Below are positions 1 through 6,455 of a stretch of 64,000 bases of DNA, one piece after another. The DNA comes from Microbacterium abyssi. GTDB lineage: Bacteria > Actinomycetota > Actinomycetes > Actinomycetales > Microbacteriaceae. The stretch covers positions 1,426,001-1,490,000 of the forward strand of contig NZ_CP063815.1 of assembly GCF_015277895.1 (NCBI RefSeq), read 5' to 3'. The notes beneath the pieces were generated by a model, which saw nothing but the letters and a program-made list of their open reading frames with translations, had not been told where the DNA came from and searched no databases. Every line of letters begins with the position of its first letter. Position 1 is the first letter of the stretch. Made by a program: the position numbers and the translations under genes.

Positions 1-96
1 CTCGTCGGTCAGCGCCGTCGCCTGCTCGGCTACCTTCAGGGTGTGGACATCGAGCGCTACCGCTCGCTGATCCAGCGCCTCGGACTGCGGCGATAA
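1..96 (+). CDS. rpsO: 30S ribosomal protein S15, C-terminal end (partial)
   Basis: The last 31 codons and TAA stop of the S15 gene; the beginning lies before the window. The visible peptide contains [10 protein letters not shown] and ends RLGLRR, the conserved S15 C-terminus. S15 is a primary binder of the 16S rRNA central domain. In most bacteria rpsO is followed directly by pnp; here pnp starts 8.4 kb downstream and a strong hairpin ends this transcript about 100 bases after the stop. Confidence 0.95.
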   Translation, partial: LVGQRRRLLGYLQGVDIERYRSLIQRLGLRR

Positions 97-193
97 GCCG
101 CAGGACGCAAAAGGCACAGTCTGAAGTGGATCGGCGCACGCCGATCCGAGTCGCCGATAACGACCAGCGTTCAATCGCGCGAAACTTTCTTGG

Positions 194-222
194 AAGGCCT
201 CCCCACGGTGTGGGGAGGCCTT
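194..222. terminator. Bidirectional hairpin terminator between rpsO and the DUF488 gene
   Basis: A perfect 12-bp stem (AAGGCCTCCCCA / TGGGGAGGCCTT) with a 5-base loop sits between two convergent genes. A-rich and T-rich ends on the stem let it act in both directions. The right arm touches the stop codon of the DUF488 gene. Confidence 0.85.
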
Positions 223-761
223 CATCGTTCCCGCTCAGTCGAGTACGTGACGGTGTCGCCGTCGACGACGGCCCCCGTCGTGAGCTCGGCCGGTTGCAGC
301 CGCCCCTCGCCCATCAGGTGGAACACCGCCTCGCCTCGTGCGACCAGATGATCAGCGATGATGCGCCGGTGGCATCGCCACCAGACCGCCTCCGAGCACA
401 TGACGGTCGTGCGCAACTCGCGCCCGCGATCGAGCAGCCTGTCCAGGCCCGAACGGAACTCATCCGAGAGCGCATGGTCGGCGTAGTTGTGAAAGCTGCG
501 GTTCTGCCAGAACGCGTTCGTCTCGAACGGCACCTCCTTCGAAACCGGCCGGCGGCCCCCGAGCTCCGCGATGCGCTCGAACCGGATGCCGGTGGCGCCG
601 AGCGATTCGCGCAGCGAGTCCTCGTCGAACTGCGGATGCCGCCGGGAGCCGGGGAGCCTGCGCACATCCACGACCAGGCCGATCTGGGCAGACGTCAGCA
701 CCGAGATGAACTCATCGATCGAGCGGTCCGAGTGTCCGACGGTGTGAAACGGCAGCGACAT
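222..761 (-). CDS. DUF488 family protein
   Basis: A 179-residue protein of the DUF488 family, whose biochemical role is unknown. The hallmark HTVGHS motif lies at residues 6-11, and the conserved C-x-E-x(5)-CHR-x(2)-IA block (CSEAVWWRCHRRIIADHL) lies in the C-terminal third; the cysteines and histidine suggest a metal or catalytic site, which is inference. Length is normal for the family. The ATG is preceded at 6 bases by a TAGCCT -10 box, so a leaderless transcript is likely. It is convergent to rpsO and codirectional with the oxygenase gene upstream, but has its own promoter. Confidence 0.85.
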   Translation of the reverse strand: MSLPFHTVGHSDRSIDEFISVLTSAQIGLVVDVRRLPGSRRHPQFDEDSLRESLGATGIRFERIAELGGRRPVSKEVPFETNAFWQNRSFHNYADHALSDEFRSGLDRLLDRGRELRTTVMCSEAVWWRCHRRIIADHLVARGEAVFHLMGEGRLQPAELTTGAVVDGDTVTYSTERER

Positions 762-767
762 CCGTCG

Positions 768-773
768 AGGCTA
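768..773 (-). promoter_or_regulatory. -10 box of a leaderless promoter for the DUF488 gene
   Basis: TAGCCT read on the minus strand, 6 bases before the ATG at 761. Transcription would start at or next to the start codon. Confidence 0.6.
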
Positions 774-789
774 CCTGGGAAGCCCGGGC

Positions 790-1794
790 TCAGGCCGTGG
801 GGCTCAGCAGGTCGGCGTGGTGGATCTCGGCGACGTTCGGGTGCGCGCGCAGTCGCGACTTGAGGGAGTTCTCGCCGTACAGGCTGTGGATCGGGTTGTC
901 CGGGTCCTCGGAGACGCCGGTCGCCTCGGCCCGGAGCTCTTCGGGCAGCTCGATGAGCGGCAGCTTGGCGTCGAGCGCCGGGCTGAAGAAGAACGGCACC
1001 GAGATGCGGTCGTCGGGAGCCTTCGGCGAGATCACCCGGTGGTTGGTGGCCTTGAGGTAACCGCCGGTGGCGTACTCGAGCATCTCGCCGATGTTCACGA
1101 TGAATGCGTCGTCGACCGGCGGGGCATCGACCCAGGCGCCGTCGCGCTCGACCTGCAGGCCGCCCTTGCCGGGTTCCACCCAGAGGAGGGTGAGCACGCC
1201 GGAGTCCTTGTGCGCACCGACCCCCTGCTGCGGCTCGGGGGCGTCGGTGCCGGGGTAGCGGACGATCTTCAGCAGGCTCGCCGGGTCTCCGAAGTCGGCG
1301 TCGAAGTGCGTCGACTCTGCGCCGAGAGCCTCCGCCCAGCTGCGCAGGAGGCGCCGGGAGATCCCGGTGAGGTGCTCGCGCCATGACTCGGCGACCTCGC
1401 GCAGCTCGGGCTGGGCGGCCGGCCAGAGGTTGGGGCCGATCAGCCGGTTGAACGCAGGGCCGCCCTCGACCGGCTCCCGCTCCGGGCCGATGTCGATCTG
1501 CTCCCGCCAGTCGACCTTGCCCTGGGTGAGTTCGCCGCCGATGCGGGTGTACCCCCGGAACTGCGGGCTGTGCACGTTCTCGATGGCCAGCTTCTCCTTC
1601 TCTGGCAGTGCGAAGAAGTCGCGCGCCGCCTGCTGCAGGCGGCGGAAGAGCTCGGGCTCGATGCCCGTGCCGATGAGATAGAAGAAGCCGACGTCGTGCG
1701 CGGCAGCCGCCAGGTCGTCGCGGAACTGCGCGGCGGCCTCCGGCCCCTGGTCGAGCTGGGACAGGTCGAGGACGGGGAGGTTCAGATCAGCCAT
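790..1794 (-). CDS. Isopenicillin N synthase-like 2-oxoglutarate/Fe(II) oxygenase
   Basis: A 334-residue non-haem iron dioxygenase of the isopenicillin N synthase-like group. The N-terminal DIOX_N part spans about residues 5-110, and the jelly-roll core about 170-275. The iron ligands are visible as H195-x-D197 (GAHKDSG) and H252 (ATNHRV); R263 of the RIS motif should bind the 2-oxoglutarate carboxylate. The substrate cannot be told; relatives hydroxylate or desaturate small molecules. The gene stands alone, divergent from a small membrane protein, with a TACGCT box 6 bases before the ATG. Confidence 0.85.
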   Translation of the reverse strand: MADLNLPVLDLSQLDQGPEAAAQFRDDLAAAAHDVGFFYLIGTGIEPELFRRLQQAARDFFALPEKEKLAIENVHSPQFRGYTRIGGELTQGKVDWREQIDIGPEREPVEGGPAFNRLIGPNLWPAAQPELREVAESWREHLTGISRRLLRSWAEALGAESTHFDADFGDPASLLKIVRYPGTDAPEPQQGVGAHKDSGVLTLLWVEPGKGGLQVERDGAWVDAPPVDDAFIVNIGEMLEYATGGYLKATNHRVISPKAPDDRISVPFFFSPALDAKLPLIELPEELRAEATGVSEDPDNPIHSLYGENSLKSRLRAHPNVAEIHHADLLSPTA

Positions 1795-1800
1795 GCCCCG

Positions 1801-1806
1801 AGCGTA
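1801..1806 (-). promoter_or_regulatory. -10 box of a leaderless promoter for the oxygenase gene
   Basis: TACGCT on the minus strand, 6 bases before the ATG at 1794. It shares the 73-base divergent region with the promoter at 1856. Confidence 0.6.
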
Positions 1807-1855
1807 CGGCGAGATTCCACGGCGGCAGTCGAGTGTTTCGAAGATTTACCGTCGG

Positions 1856-1861
1856 TAGCCT
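1856..1861 (+). promoter_or_regulatory. -10 box of a leaderless promoter for the small membrane protein gene
   Basis: TAGCCT, 6 bases before the ATG at 1868, back to back with the oxygenase promoter. Confidence 0.6.
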
Positions 1862-1867
1862 GAAATC

Positions 1868-2323
1868 ATGCCTCGTCTGTGGATTGCGCTTCGCCTGTTA
1901 CTGCCGGCGGTCTGGATCGGCCTGATCGCGGGCTTGAGTTTCATCGAGACGCCGCTGAAATTCCTCGCGCCCGGAATAACGACCCCCCTGGGCCTGGGCA
2001 TCGGACGACTCGTGTTCATCTCGCTGTCCGTCGCGGGCTGGATCATCCTCGTGGCTCTCACGCTCATCGGACAGGCGCGTCCTCGTGAGACCGGGCGCGG
2101 CTGGCTGCTGATCGGCGCTATGTGGCTGATCATGGCGATCGAGTCGTTCCTGATCCGCCCGGCGCTCGCTGCGCGCAGCGATGTCATCATCGCCGGCGGA
2201 GACCCGGGGGACTCCTGGCTGCACTACGGCTACATCGCGGCTGAGCTCGTGCTGCTCGCGGTCCTGGTCTGGTACTCCGTGCACGCCTCGCGCAGCATCC
2301 GCGTCGAGCCGCCGGCCGCCTGA
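1868..2323 (+). CDS. Small integral membrane protein, function unknown
   Basis: A 151-residue protein with four hydrophobic stretches long enough to cross the membrane (about residues 8-28, 43-65, 75-95 and 120-140). I do not recognise a catalytic motif. A conserved-looking SFIETPLKF segment follows the first helix. It is divergent from the oxygenase gene and converges on the acyltransferase gene with only 7 bases between the stops and no terminator hairpin there. The start is supported by the -10 box 6 bases upstream. Confidence 0.75.
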   Translation: MPRLWIALRLLLPAVWIGLIAGLSFIETPLKFLAPGITTPLGLGIGRLVFISLSVAGWIILVALTLIGQARPRETGRGWLLIGAMWLIMAIESFLIRPALAARSDVIIAGGDPGDSWLHYGYIAAELVLLAVLVWYSVHASRSIRVEPPAA

Positions 2324-2330
2324 CATTCGG

Positions 2331-3464
2331 TCAGCGCTCGCGCGGTCGACGCGACCCCGTCGGATCGTCGCGACGCGAGGTCTCGGCCAGCTGGGCGTCC
2401 GAGAACAGCCATCGTGCGCGGGGCTCGATGAGCGGCCGGAACACCCAGCGCACCGGCTTCGTCGCCAGAACCAGTGCTATCACCACGGACAGCACGATGA
2501 CGCTCGGCAGCCAGATCCAGGTCGGCTCCGCGTGGCGCAGGATGCCGGACTCGCGGAACGGGTACAGCACGAACGAGTGCAGCAGGTAGACGTACATCGT
2601 GTACTGGCCGAACTTCGTCCACCAGTGCGTACCGCGCGGGATGAGCACGAAGAACGCGACGCTGAGCACCAGCCCGATGACGATGAGCATCAGGCGGATG
2701 CCGCCGGACCACCACACCTGCGCGCCGAGGTCGGCGTACGAGTCGTTGTAGAAGAACCAGGTGGTCAGGTCGACGCTCTTCCAGACGTGGACCCAGTTCC
2801 ACGCGATGAACCCGTCGACCGCGAAGACGAGCAGGGCGAGTACACGCAGCCACCACGGGCGGAAGTCGATCAACCGCAGCCGGTTCACGAGGTCATGCTC
2901 GCGCAGCCACCAGCCCAGCACGAAGAACGGCAGGAATCCGAGCGTGCGGGACAGCGAGAACGTGCTGTCGACGTTGGGCAGGTATCCCGCGCCGACGGAG
3001 ATGAGCAGCGCCCACAGCAGCGGCCAGCGCAGCAGAGCCAGGTAGGGGAGCACCAGCCGGAAGATCCCCAGAGCGAGCAGGAACCACAGCGTCCACGACG
3101 GCTGAGTGAGGTTCGGATTCGCCTCGCCCTCGAACGCCCACTTCGTCAGGGTCCACAGCAGCTCGAAGATGACGTATGGAACGAGGATGTCGGTGATCAC
3201 CCGAGCCATCTGCTTCTTGTTCGGCGGGGCGGACTTCGAGAAGTACCCGGCGATGATCGCGAACGCCGGCATGTGGAACGCGTAGAACGACAGGTACAGC
3301 GCCATCGCGATGTCGGAGTCGTAGGTGAGGCGCTGGATCGCGTGGCCCAGAACGACCAGGACGATGCAGGCGTAGCGGGCGTTGTCCCAGAACGGAACGC
3401 GCCTGCGCGACCGTGCGATCGGACCTGTGACGGGGCCGGTCGGCGCCTGCGGAGTACTGCTCAT
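2331..3464 (-). CDS. Membrane acyltransferase, acyltransferase 3 family
   Basis: A polytopic protein of 377 residues with about ten hydrophobic helices, of the acyltransferase-3/OpgC type that transfers acyl groups to extracytoplasmic sugars or peptides. The segment WDNARYACIVLVVLGHAI near residue 30 holds the conserved histidine of the family's first helix. Two ATG codons lie in tandem (3467 and 3464); the TAGCCT -10 box is exactly 6 bases from the second, so I start there. No glycan biosynthesis genes flank it, so the acceptor is unknown. It is divergent from the monooxygenase gene. Confidence 0.8.
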   Translation of the reverse strand: MSSTPQAPTGPVTGPIARSRRRVPFWDNARYACIVLVVLGHAIQRLTYDSDIAMALYLSFYAFHMPAFAIIAGYFSKSAPPNKKQMARVITDILVPYVIFELLWTLTKWAFEGEANPNLTQPSWTLWFLLALGIFRLVLPYLALLRWPLLWALLISVGAGYLPNVDSTFSLSRTLGFLPFFVLGWWLREHDLVNRLRLIDFRPWWLRVLALLVFAVDGFIAWNWVHVWKSVDLTTWFFYNDSYADLGAQVWWSGGIRLMLIVIGLVLSVAFFVLIPRGTHWWTKFGQYTMYVYLLHSFVLYPFRESGILRHAEPTWIWLPSVIVLSVVIALVLATKPVRWVFRPLIEPRARWLFSDAQLAETSRRDDPTGSRRPRER

Positions 3465-3470
3465 CATTGA

Positions 3471-3476
3471 AGGCTA
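3471..3476 (-). promoter_or_regulatory. -10 box for the acyltransferase gene
   Basis: TAGCCT on the minus strand, 6 bases from the second of two tandem ATG codons and 3 from the first; this spacing favours the second. Confidence 0.55.
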
Positions 3477-3507
3477 CCGTCCGGGAATAAAGTTGAGGGG
3501 GTGGCGT

Positions 3508-3520
3508 TGTATCAGATACA
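3508..3520. promoter_or_regulatory. Palindromic operator candidate upstream of the monooxygenase pair
   Basis: TGTATC-A-GATACA is a perfect 6-bp inverted repeat around one base, in the 113-base divergent region between the acyltransferase and monooxygenase genes. A further GATAC lies 11 bases downstream at 3533-3537. The A+T-rich palindrome stands out in this GC-rich DNA. It is most likely a repressor site; no regulator gene is adjacent. Confidence 0.5.
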
Positions 3521-3577
3521 TTCAAGTGCATAGATACGGATGCCACCGCATCCGCCTCGAGAACCCGGAGCACCAAC

Positions 3578-4804
3578 ATGAGCGACCAGGCCGAAACCTC
3601 AGGCATCCAGTTCGGACTCTTCACCGTCAGCGACATCACCCAGAATCCCACCACGGGGGAGACACCCAGCGAGCGGCAGAAGATCAAGGACGCGATCACG
3701 ATCGCAAAGCATGCCGAAGAGGTCGGTCTCGACGTCTACGCCGTCGGCGAGCACCACAACCCGCCGTTCTGGTCCTCGTCGCCGACCACGACCCTCGCTG
3801 CGATCGCCGCGCAGACCGAGCGCATCATCCTCTCGACCTCGACGACCCTCATCACCACGAACGACCCGGTGAAGATCGCCGAGGACTTCGCGATGCTGCA
3901 GCACATCTCGGACGGCCGCACCGACCTCATGCTGGGCCGCGGCAACACCGGACCCGTCTACCCGTGGTTCGGACAGGACATCCGTCAGGGCCTGCCGCTC
4001 GCGATCGAGAACTATGCGCTGCTGCGCAAGCTCTGGGATGAGGACGTCGTGGACTGGGAGGGCAAGTTCCGCACGCCGCTGCAGGGCTTCACCTCGACCC
4101 CGCGTCCGCTGGACGGCGTCGCCCCCTTCGTGTGGCACGGGTCGATCCGCACCCCCGAGATCGCCGAGCAGGCCGCGTACTACGGCGACGGCTTCTTCGC
4201 CAACAACATCTTCTGGCCCAAGGAGCACTACCAGCGTCTGATCGAGCTCTACCGCCAGCGCTTCGCCCACTACGGCCACGGCACGCCCGAGCAGGCCATC
4301 GTCGGGATCGGCGGCCAGGTCTTCATGCGTGCCAACTCGCAGGACGCCGTGAACGAGTTCCGTCCGTACTTCGACAACGCGCCCGTCTACGGCCACGGCC
4401 CGAGCATGGAGGACTTCACCGAGATGACGCCGCTGACGGTCGGCTCGCCGCAGCAGGTCATCGACCGCTACGCCGCGATGCGCGACACGTTCGGCGACTA
4501 CCAGCGGCAGCTGTTCCTCATCGACCACGCCGGCCTCCCGCTGAAGGTCGTGCTGGAGCAGCTCGACATCCTCGGCGGCGAGGTGGTGCCCGCCCTGCGC
4601 AAGGAACTGGCGAAGAATCGTCCGGCGAGTGTTCCGGATGCTCCGACCCACGCCGCCCGCGTCAAGGCGGTCTACGGCGACGGACCTGCCCGCGAGGCGC
4701 GCCCCGGCGTCAACCGCGGCGACAACCTTACGGCAGGTTCCCCCTACCAGGACACCCCGGCTCCTGCCGGCTCCGCATTCGGCCTCGGCCGGAAGGAGGC
4801 GTGA
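3578..4804 (+). CDS. Luciferase-like flavin-dependent monooxygenase (CE1758-type)
   Basis: A 408-residue LLM-class monooxygenase with the TIM-barrel fold that uses reduced FMN and oxygen. The N-terminus IQFGLFTVSDI, the AVGEHHNPPFW segment, the ILSTSTTLITTNDPVKIAEDFA strand and the RTDLMLGRGNTGPVYPWFG loop are typical of the subgroup that occurs next to an FMN reductase (the CE1758/CE1759 pairs of actinobacteria). The stop is 2 bases before the reductase ATG, so the two are cotranscribed and probably form a two-component system. The substrate is unknown. An AAGGAGGCG near the gene end serves as ribosome site for the reductase. Confidence 0.88.
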   Translation: MSDQAETSGIQFGLFTVSDITQNPTTGETPSERQKIKDAITIAKHAEEVGLDVYAVGEHHNPPFWSSSPTTTLAAIAAQTERIILSTSTTLITTNDPVKIAEDFAMLQHISDGRTDLMLGRGNTGPVYPWFGQDIRQGLPLAIENYALLRKLWDEDVVDWEGKFRTPLQGFTSTPRPLDGVAPFVWHGSIRTPEIAEQAAYYGDGFFANNIFWPKEHYQRLIELYRQRFAHYGHGTPEQAIVGIGGQVFMRANSQDAVNEFRPYFDNAPVYGHGPSMEDFTEMTPLTVGSPQQVIDRYAAMRDTFGDYQRQLFLIDHAGLPLKVVLEQLDILGGEVVPALRKELAKNRPASVPDAPTHAARVKAVYGDGPAREARPGVNRGDNLTAGSPYQDTPAPAGSAFGLGRKEA

Positions 4805-4806
4805 CC

Positions 4807-5451
4807 ATGCCAGAGCGTCGCATCGCGGTCATCTCCGCTGGGCTCTCCAACCCGTCATCGACCAGGATGCTGGCCGACAAACTGGCAGCCGAGACGGTCA
4901 AAGAGCTTGCTGCCCGCGACATCCAGGCCACGGTCGACCTCATCGAGCTGCGCGATCTCGCGCACGACATCACCAACAATCTGCTCACCGGCTTCGCGCC
5001 GGCGGAGCTGGAGTCGGCGCTCAACTCGGTCTACTCCGCCGATGCCCTGATCGCGGTGACCCCGATCTTCTCGACCAGTTACTCCGGACTCTTCAAGTCG
5101 TTCATCGATGTGCTCGACCCGGACGCTCTGACCGGCAAGCCGGTCCTCATCGGCGCGAACGCGGGCACGCCGCGACACTCTCTCGCGATCGACTACGCGA
5201 TCCGACCGCTGTTCGCCTACCTGCATGCCGAGGCCGTCTCGACCGGCGTGTTCGCGGCATCCGGTGACTGGGGCGGCGCTGGTGACGACGTGGCTCCCCT
5301 GAGCAAGCGCGTCGAGAAGGGCGCGCGCGAGTTGGCCGAGGCCGTCGCGCGCAACGACGCCGTCACATCGAACGATCCGTTCGACCCGGCGAACTACCTC
5401 GGCGAGGGCCGCTCGTTCGGACACCTGCTGGGTGGCCTCGCCGGCGAGTGA
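4807..5451 (+). CDS. NAD(P)H-dependent FMN reductase (CE1759-type)
   Basis: A 214-residue flavodoxin-like FMN reductase. The N-terminal AVISAGLSNPSSTRMLADKL is the FMN-phosphate loop, VTPIFSTSYSGLFKSFID is the flavin-contacting segment, and IGANAGTPRHSLAIDYAIRPLF follows as in the CE1759 family. It would supply FMNH2 to the monooxygenase encoded 2 bases upstream. The ATG at 4807 is preceded by AAGGAGG with good spacing, which fixes the start although the frame is open further upstream. A strong hairpin follows the stop. Confidence 0.88.
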   Translation: MPERRIAVISAGLSNPSSTRMLADKLAAETVKELAARDIQATVDLIELRDLAHDITNNLLTGFAPAELESALNSVYSADALIAVTPIFSTSYSGLFKSFIDVLDPDALTGKPVLIGANAGTPRHSLAIDYAIRPLFAYLHAEAVSTGVFAASGDWGGAGDDVAPLSKRVEKGARELAEAVARNDAVTSNDPFDPANYLGEGRSFGHLLGGLAGE

Positions 5452-5465
5452 CACGCACCGAAGAC

Positions 5466-5498
5466 GAAGGCGCCGGACCCGAAGGGGCCGGCGCCTTC
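5466..5498. terminator. Hairpin terminator after the monooxygenase/reductase pair
   Basis: An 11-bp perfect stem (GAAGGCGCCGG / CCGGCGCCTTC) between convergent genes, likely active in both directions. Confidence 0.8.
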
Positions 5499-5505
5499 TC
5501 GATGA

Positions 5506-5685
5506 TCAACCGCTCTTGCGTCGGAACTCGCGCCGCGTCTGCGGGGCGTTCACCGCGTGGACGGCGGAGTCGCCATCCAGGTGCGACTCACCGTCGCGAT
5601 GGTGAGCGTTCTTCTTCTCGAGCGCTTCCTTGAACTTGCGCTTCATGTCCTCAGACGGAGGAACTGCGCCTTCTTCGGTGCTCAT
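5506..5685 (-). CDS. DUF5302 family small protein
   Basis: A 59-residue, strongly charged, cysteine-free protein beginning MSTEEGAVPPSEDMKRKFKEALEKK and ending REFRRKSG. It matches the actinobacterial DUF5302 family, whose members are small, mostly disordered proteins of unknown function. It has a lysine-rich helix in the first half (SEDMKRKFKEALEKK) and a basic tail. TAGGCT lies 6 bases before the ATG, giving a leaderless start. It lies between two convergent units and is codirectional with the DedA gene. Confidence 0.8.
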   Translation of the reverse strand: MSTEEGAVPPSEDMKRKFKEALEKKNAHHRDGESHLDGDSAVHAVNAPQTRREFRRKSG

Positions 5686-5691
5686 GGGGTC

Positions 5692-5697
5692 AGCCTA
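5692..5697 (-). promoter_or_regulatory. -10 box of a leaderless promoter for the DUF5302 gene
   Basis: TAGGCT on the minus strand, 6 bases before the ATG at 5685; it overlaps the DedA gene stop region, so the small gene has its own start of transcription. Confidence 0.55.
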
Positions 5698-6315
5698 GTC
5701 GGGCTGCACCGGTGACGGAAAGGTCGCGCGCCTGCGGTCGCGTCGCCGGATCAGCAGGTCGATCAGCGTGCCGATGACGAGGGCGACCACGACCGACACC
5801 GTGATCGCCACCATCGGTCCGCCGGGGAGGATCGCCGCGAACAGGGCCCCGACCGCCGCTTGGTAGGTCGCCCAGCCGGCCGCGGCCAATGCGACCAGAC
5901 CGGCGTAGCGCGGGATCGGAATCCGAGTCGCGCCGGCGACGAGATTCACGGCGAGCCGCGCGAACGGGATGAAGCGCGCGGTGAACAGCACCACTGCAGT
6001 GCCGGACTGCAGGCGGTCGTGCGCCCAGCGCCGTGCCTGCTGCACGCGCTGGGCGCGCATCCAACGCCAGCGCTCCACGCCTGCCCAGCGTCCGATCGCG
6101 TAGCAGAGCATGTCACCGCACGCGGCGGCGACGGTCGCACAGGCGATCACGGCCCACAGCGGGGGAGTCCCGGACGAGATCGACAGCGCTCCGAGCGCCG
6201 TCACCGCGATCTCGCCGGGCACGATGACGAAGAACGCGTCGCCGACGACGAGGACCGTCATGACGATCAGCGCCCATGGGCCATGGACGGCGTCGAGGAC
6301 CGCGTCGGGAATCAC
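5695..6315 (-). CDS. DedA family membrane protein
   Basis: A 206-residue DedA/SNARE-associated family protein, a group involved in lipid carrier flipping and membrane homeostasis. Seen here: an N-terminal helix, the re-entrant segment IVPGEIAVTALGALS with the family glutamate, the CGDMLCYAIGRWAG block, the FTARFIPFARLAVNLVAGATRI block with the two conserved arginines, and two C-terminal helices. It starts with GTG at 6315; the sequence before it is divergent from the glycosyltransferase fusion gene. Confidence 0.85.
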   Translation of the reverse strand: MIPDAVLDAVHGPWALIVMTVLVVGDAFFVIVPGEIAVTALGALSISSGTPPLWAVIACATVAAACGDMLCYAIGRWAGVERWRWMRAQRVQQARRWAHDRLQSGTAVVLFTARFIPFARLAVNLVAGATRIPIPRYAGLVALAAAGWATYQAAVGALFAAILPGGPMVAITVSVVVALVIGTLIDLLIRRRDRRRATFPSPVQPD

Positions 6316-6455
6316 CCCTTCACGATGCGCCCGCGAAGTGAACGGAAACCGAATCGGGGACAGCCGGTGAAGGAAAGCCGTGCAACGGGTGAACTCTCGG
6401 TCCCTTGAGCCCGTCGCGGCTCAAGACATCCACGGACGCGGGGCATCCTGACATC

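Noticed and set aside
2181..3470. A 429-codon plus-strand frame over the acyltransferase gene
   Set aside because: Composition is Arg/Glu/Gln-rich with no recognisable fold; the minus-strand frame encodes a clear polytopic acyltransferase.
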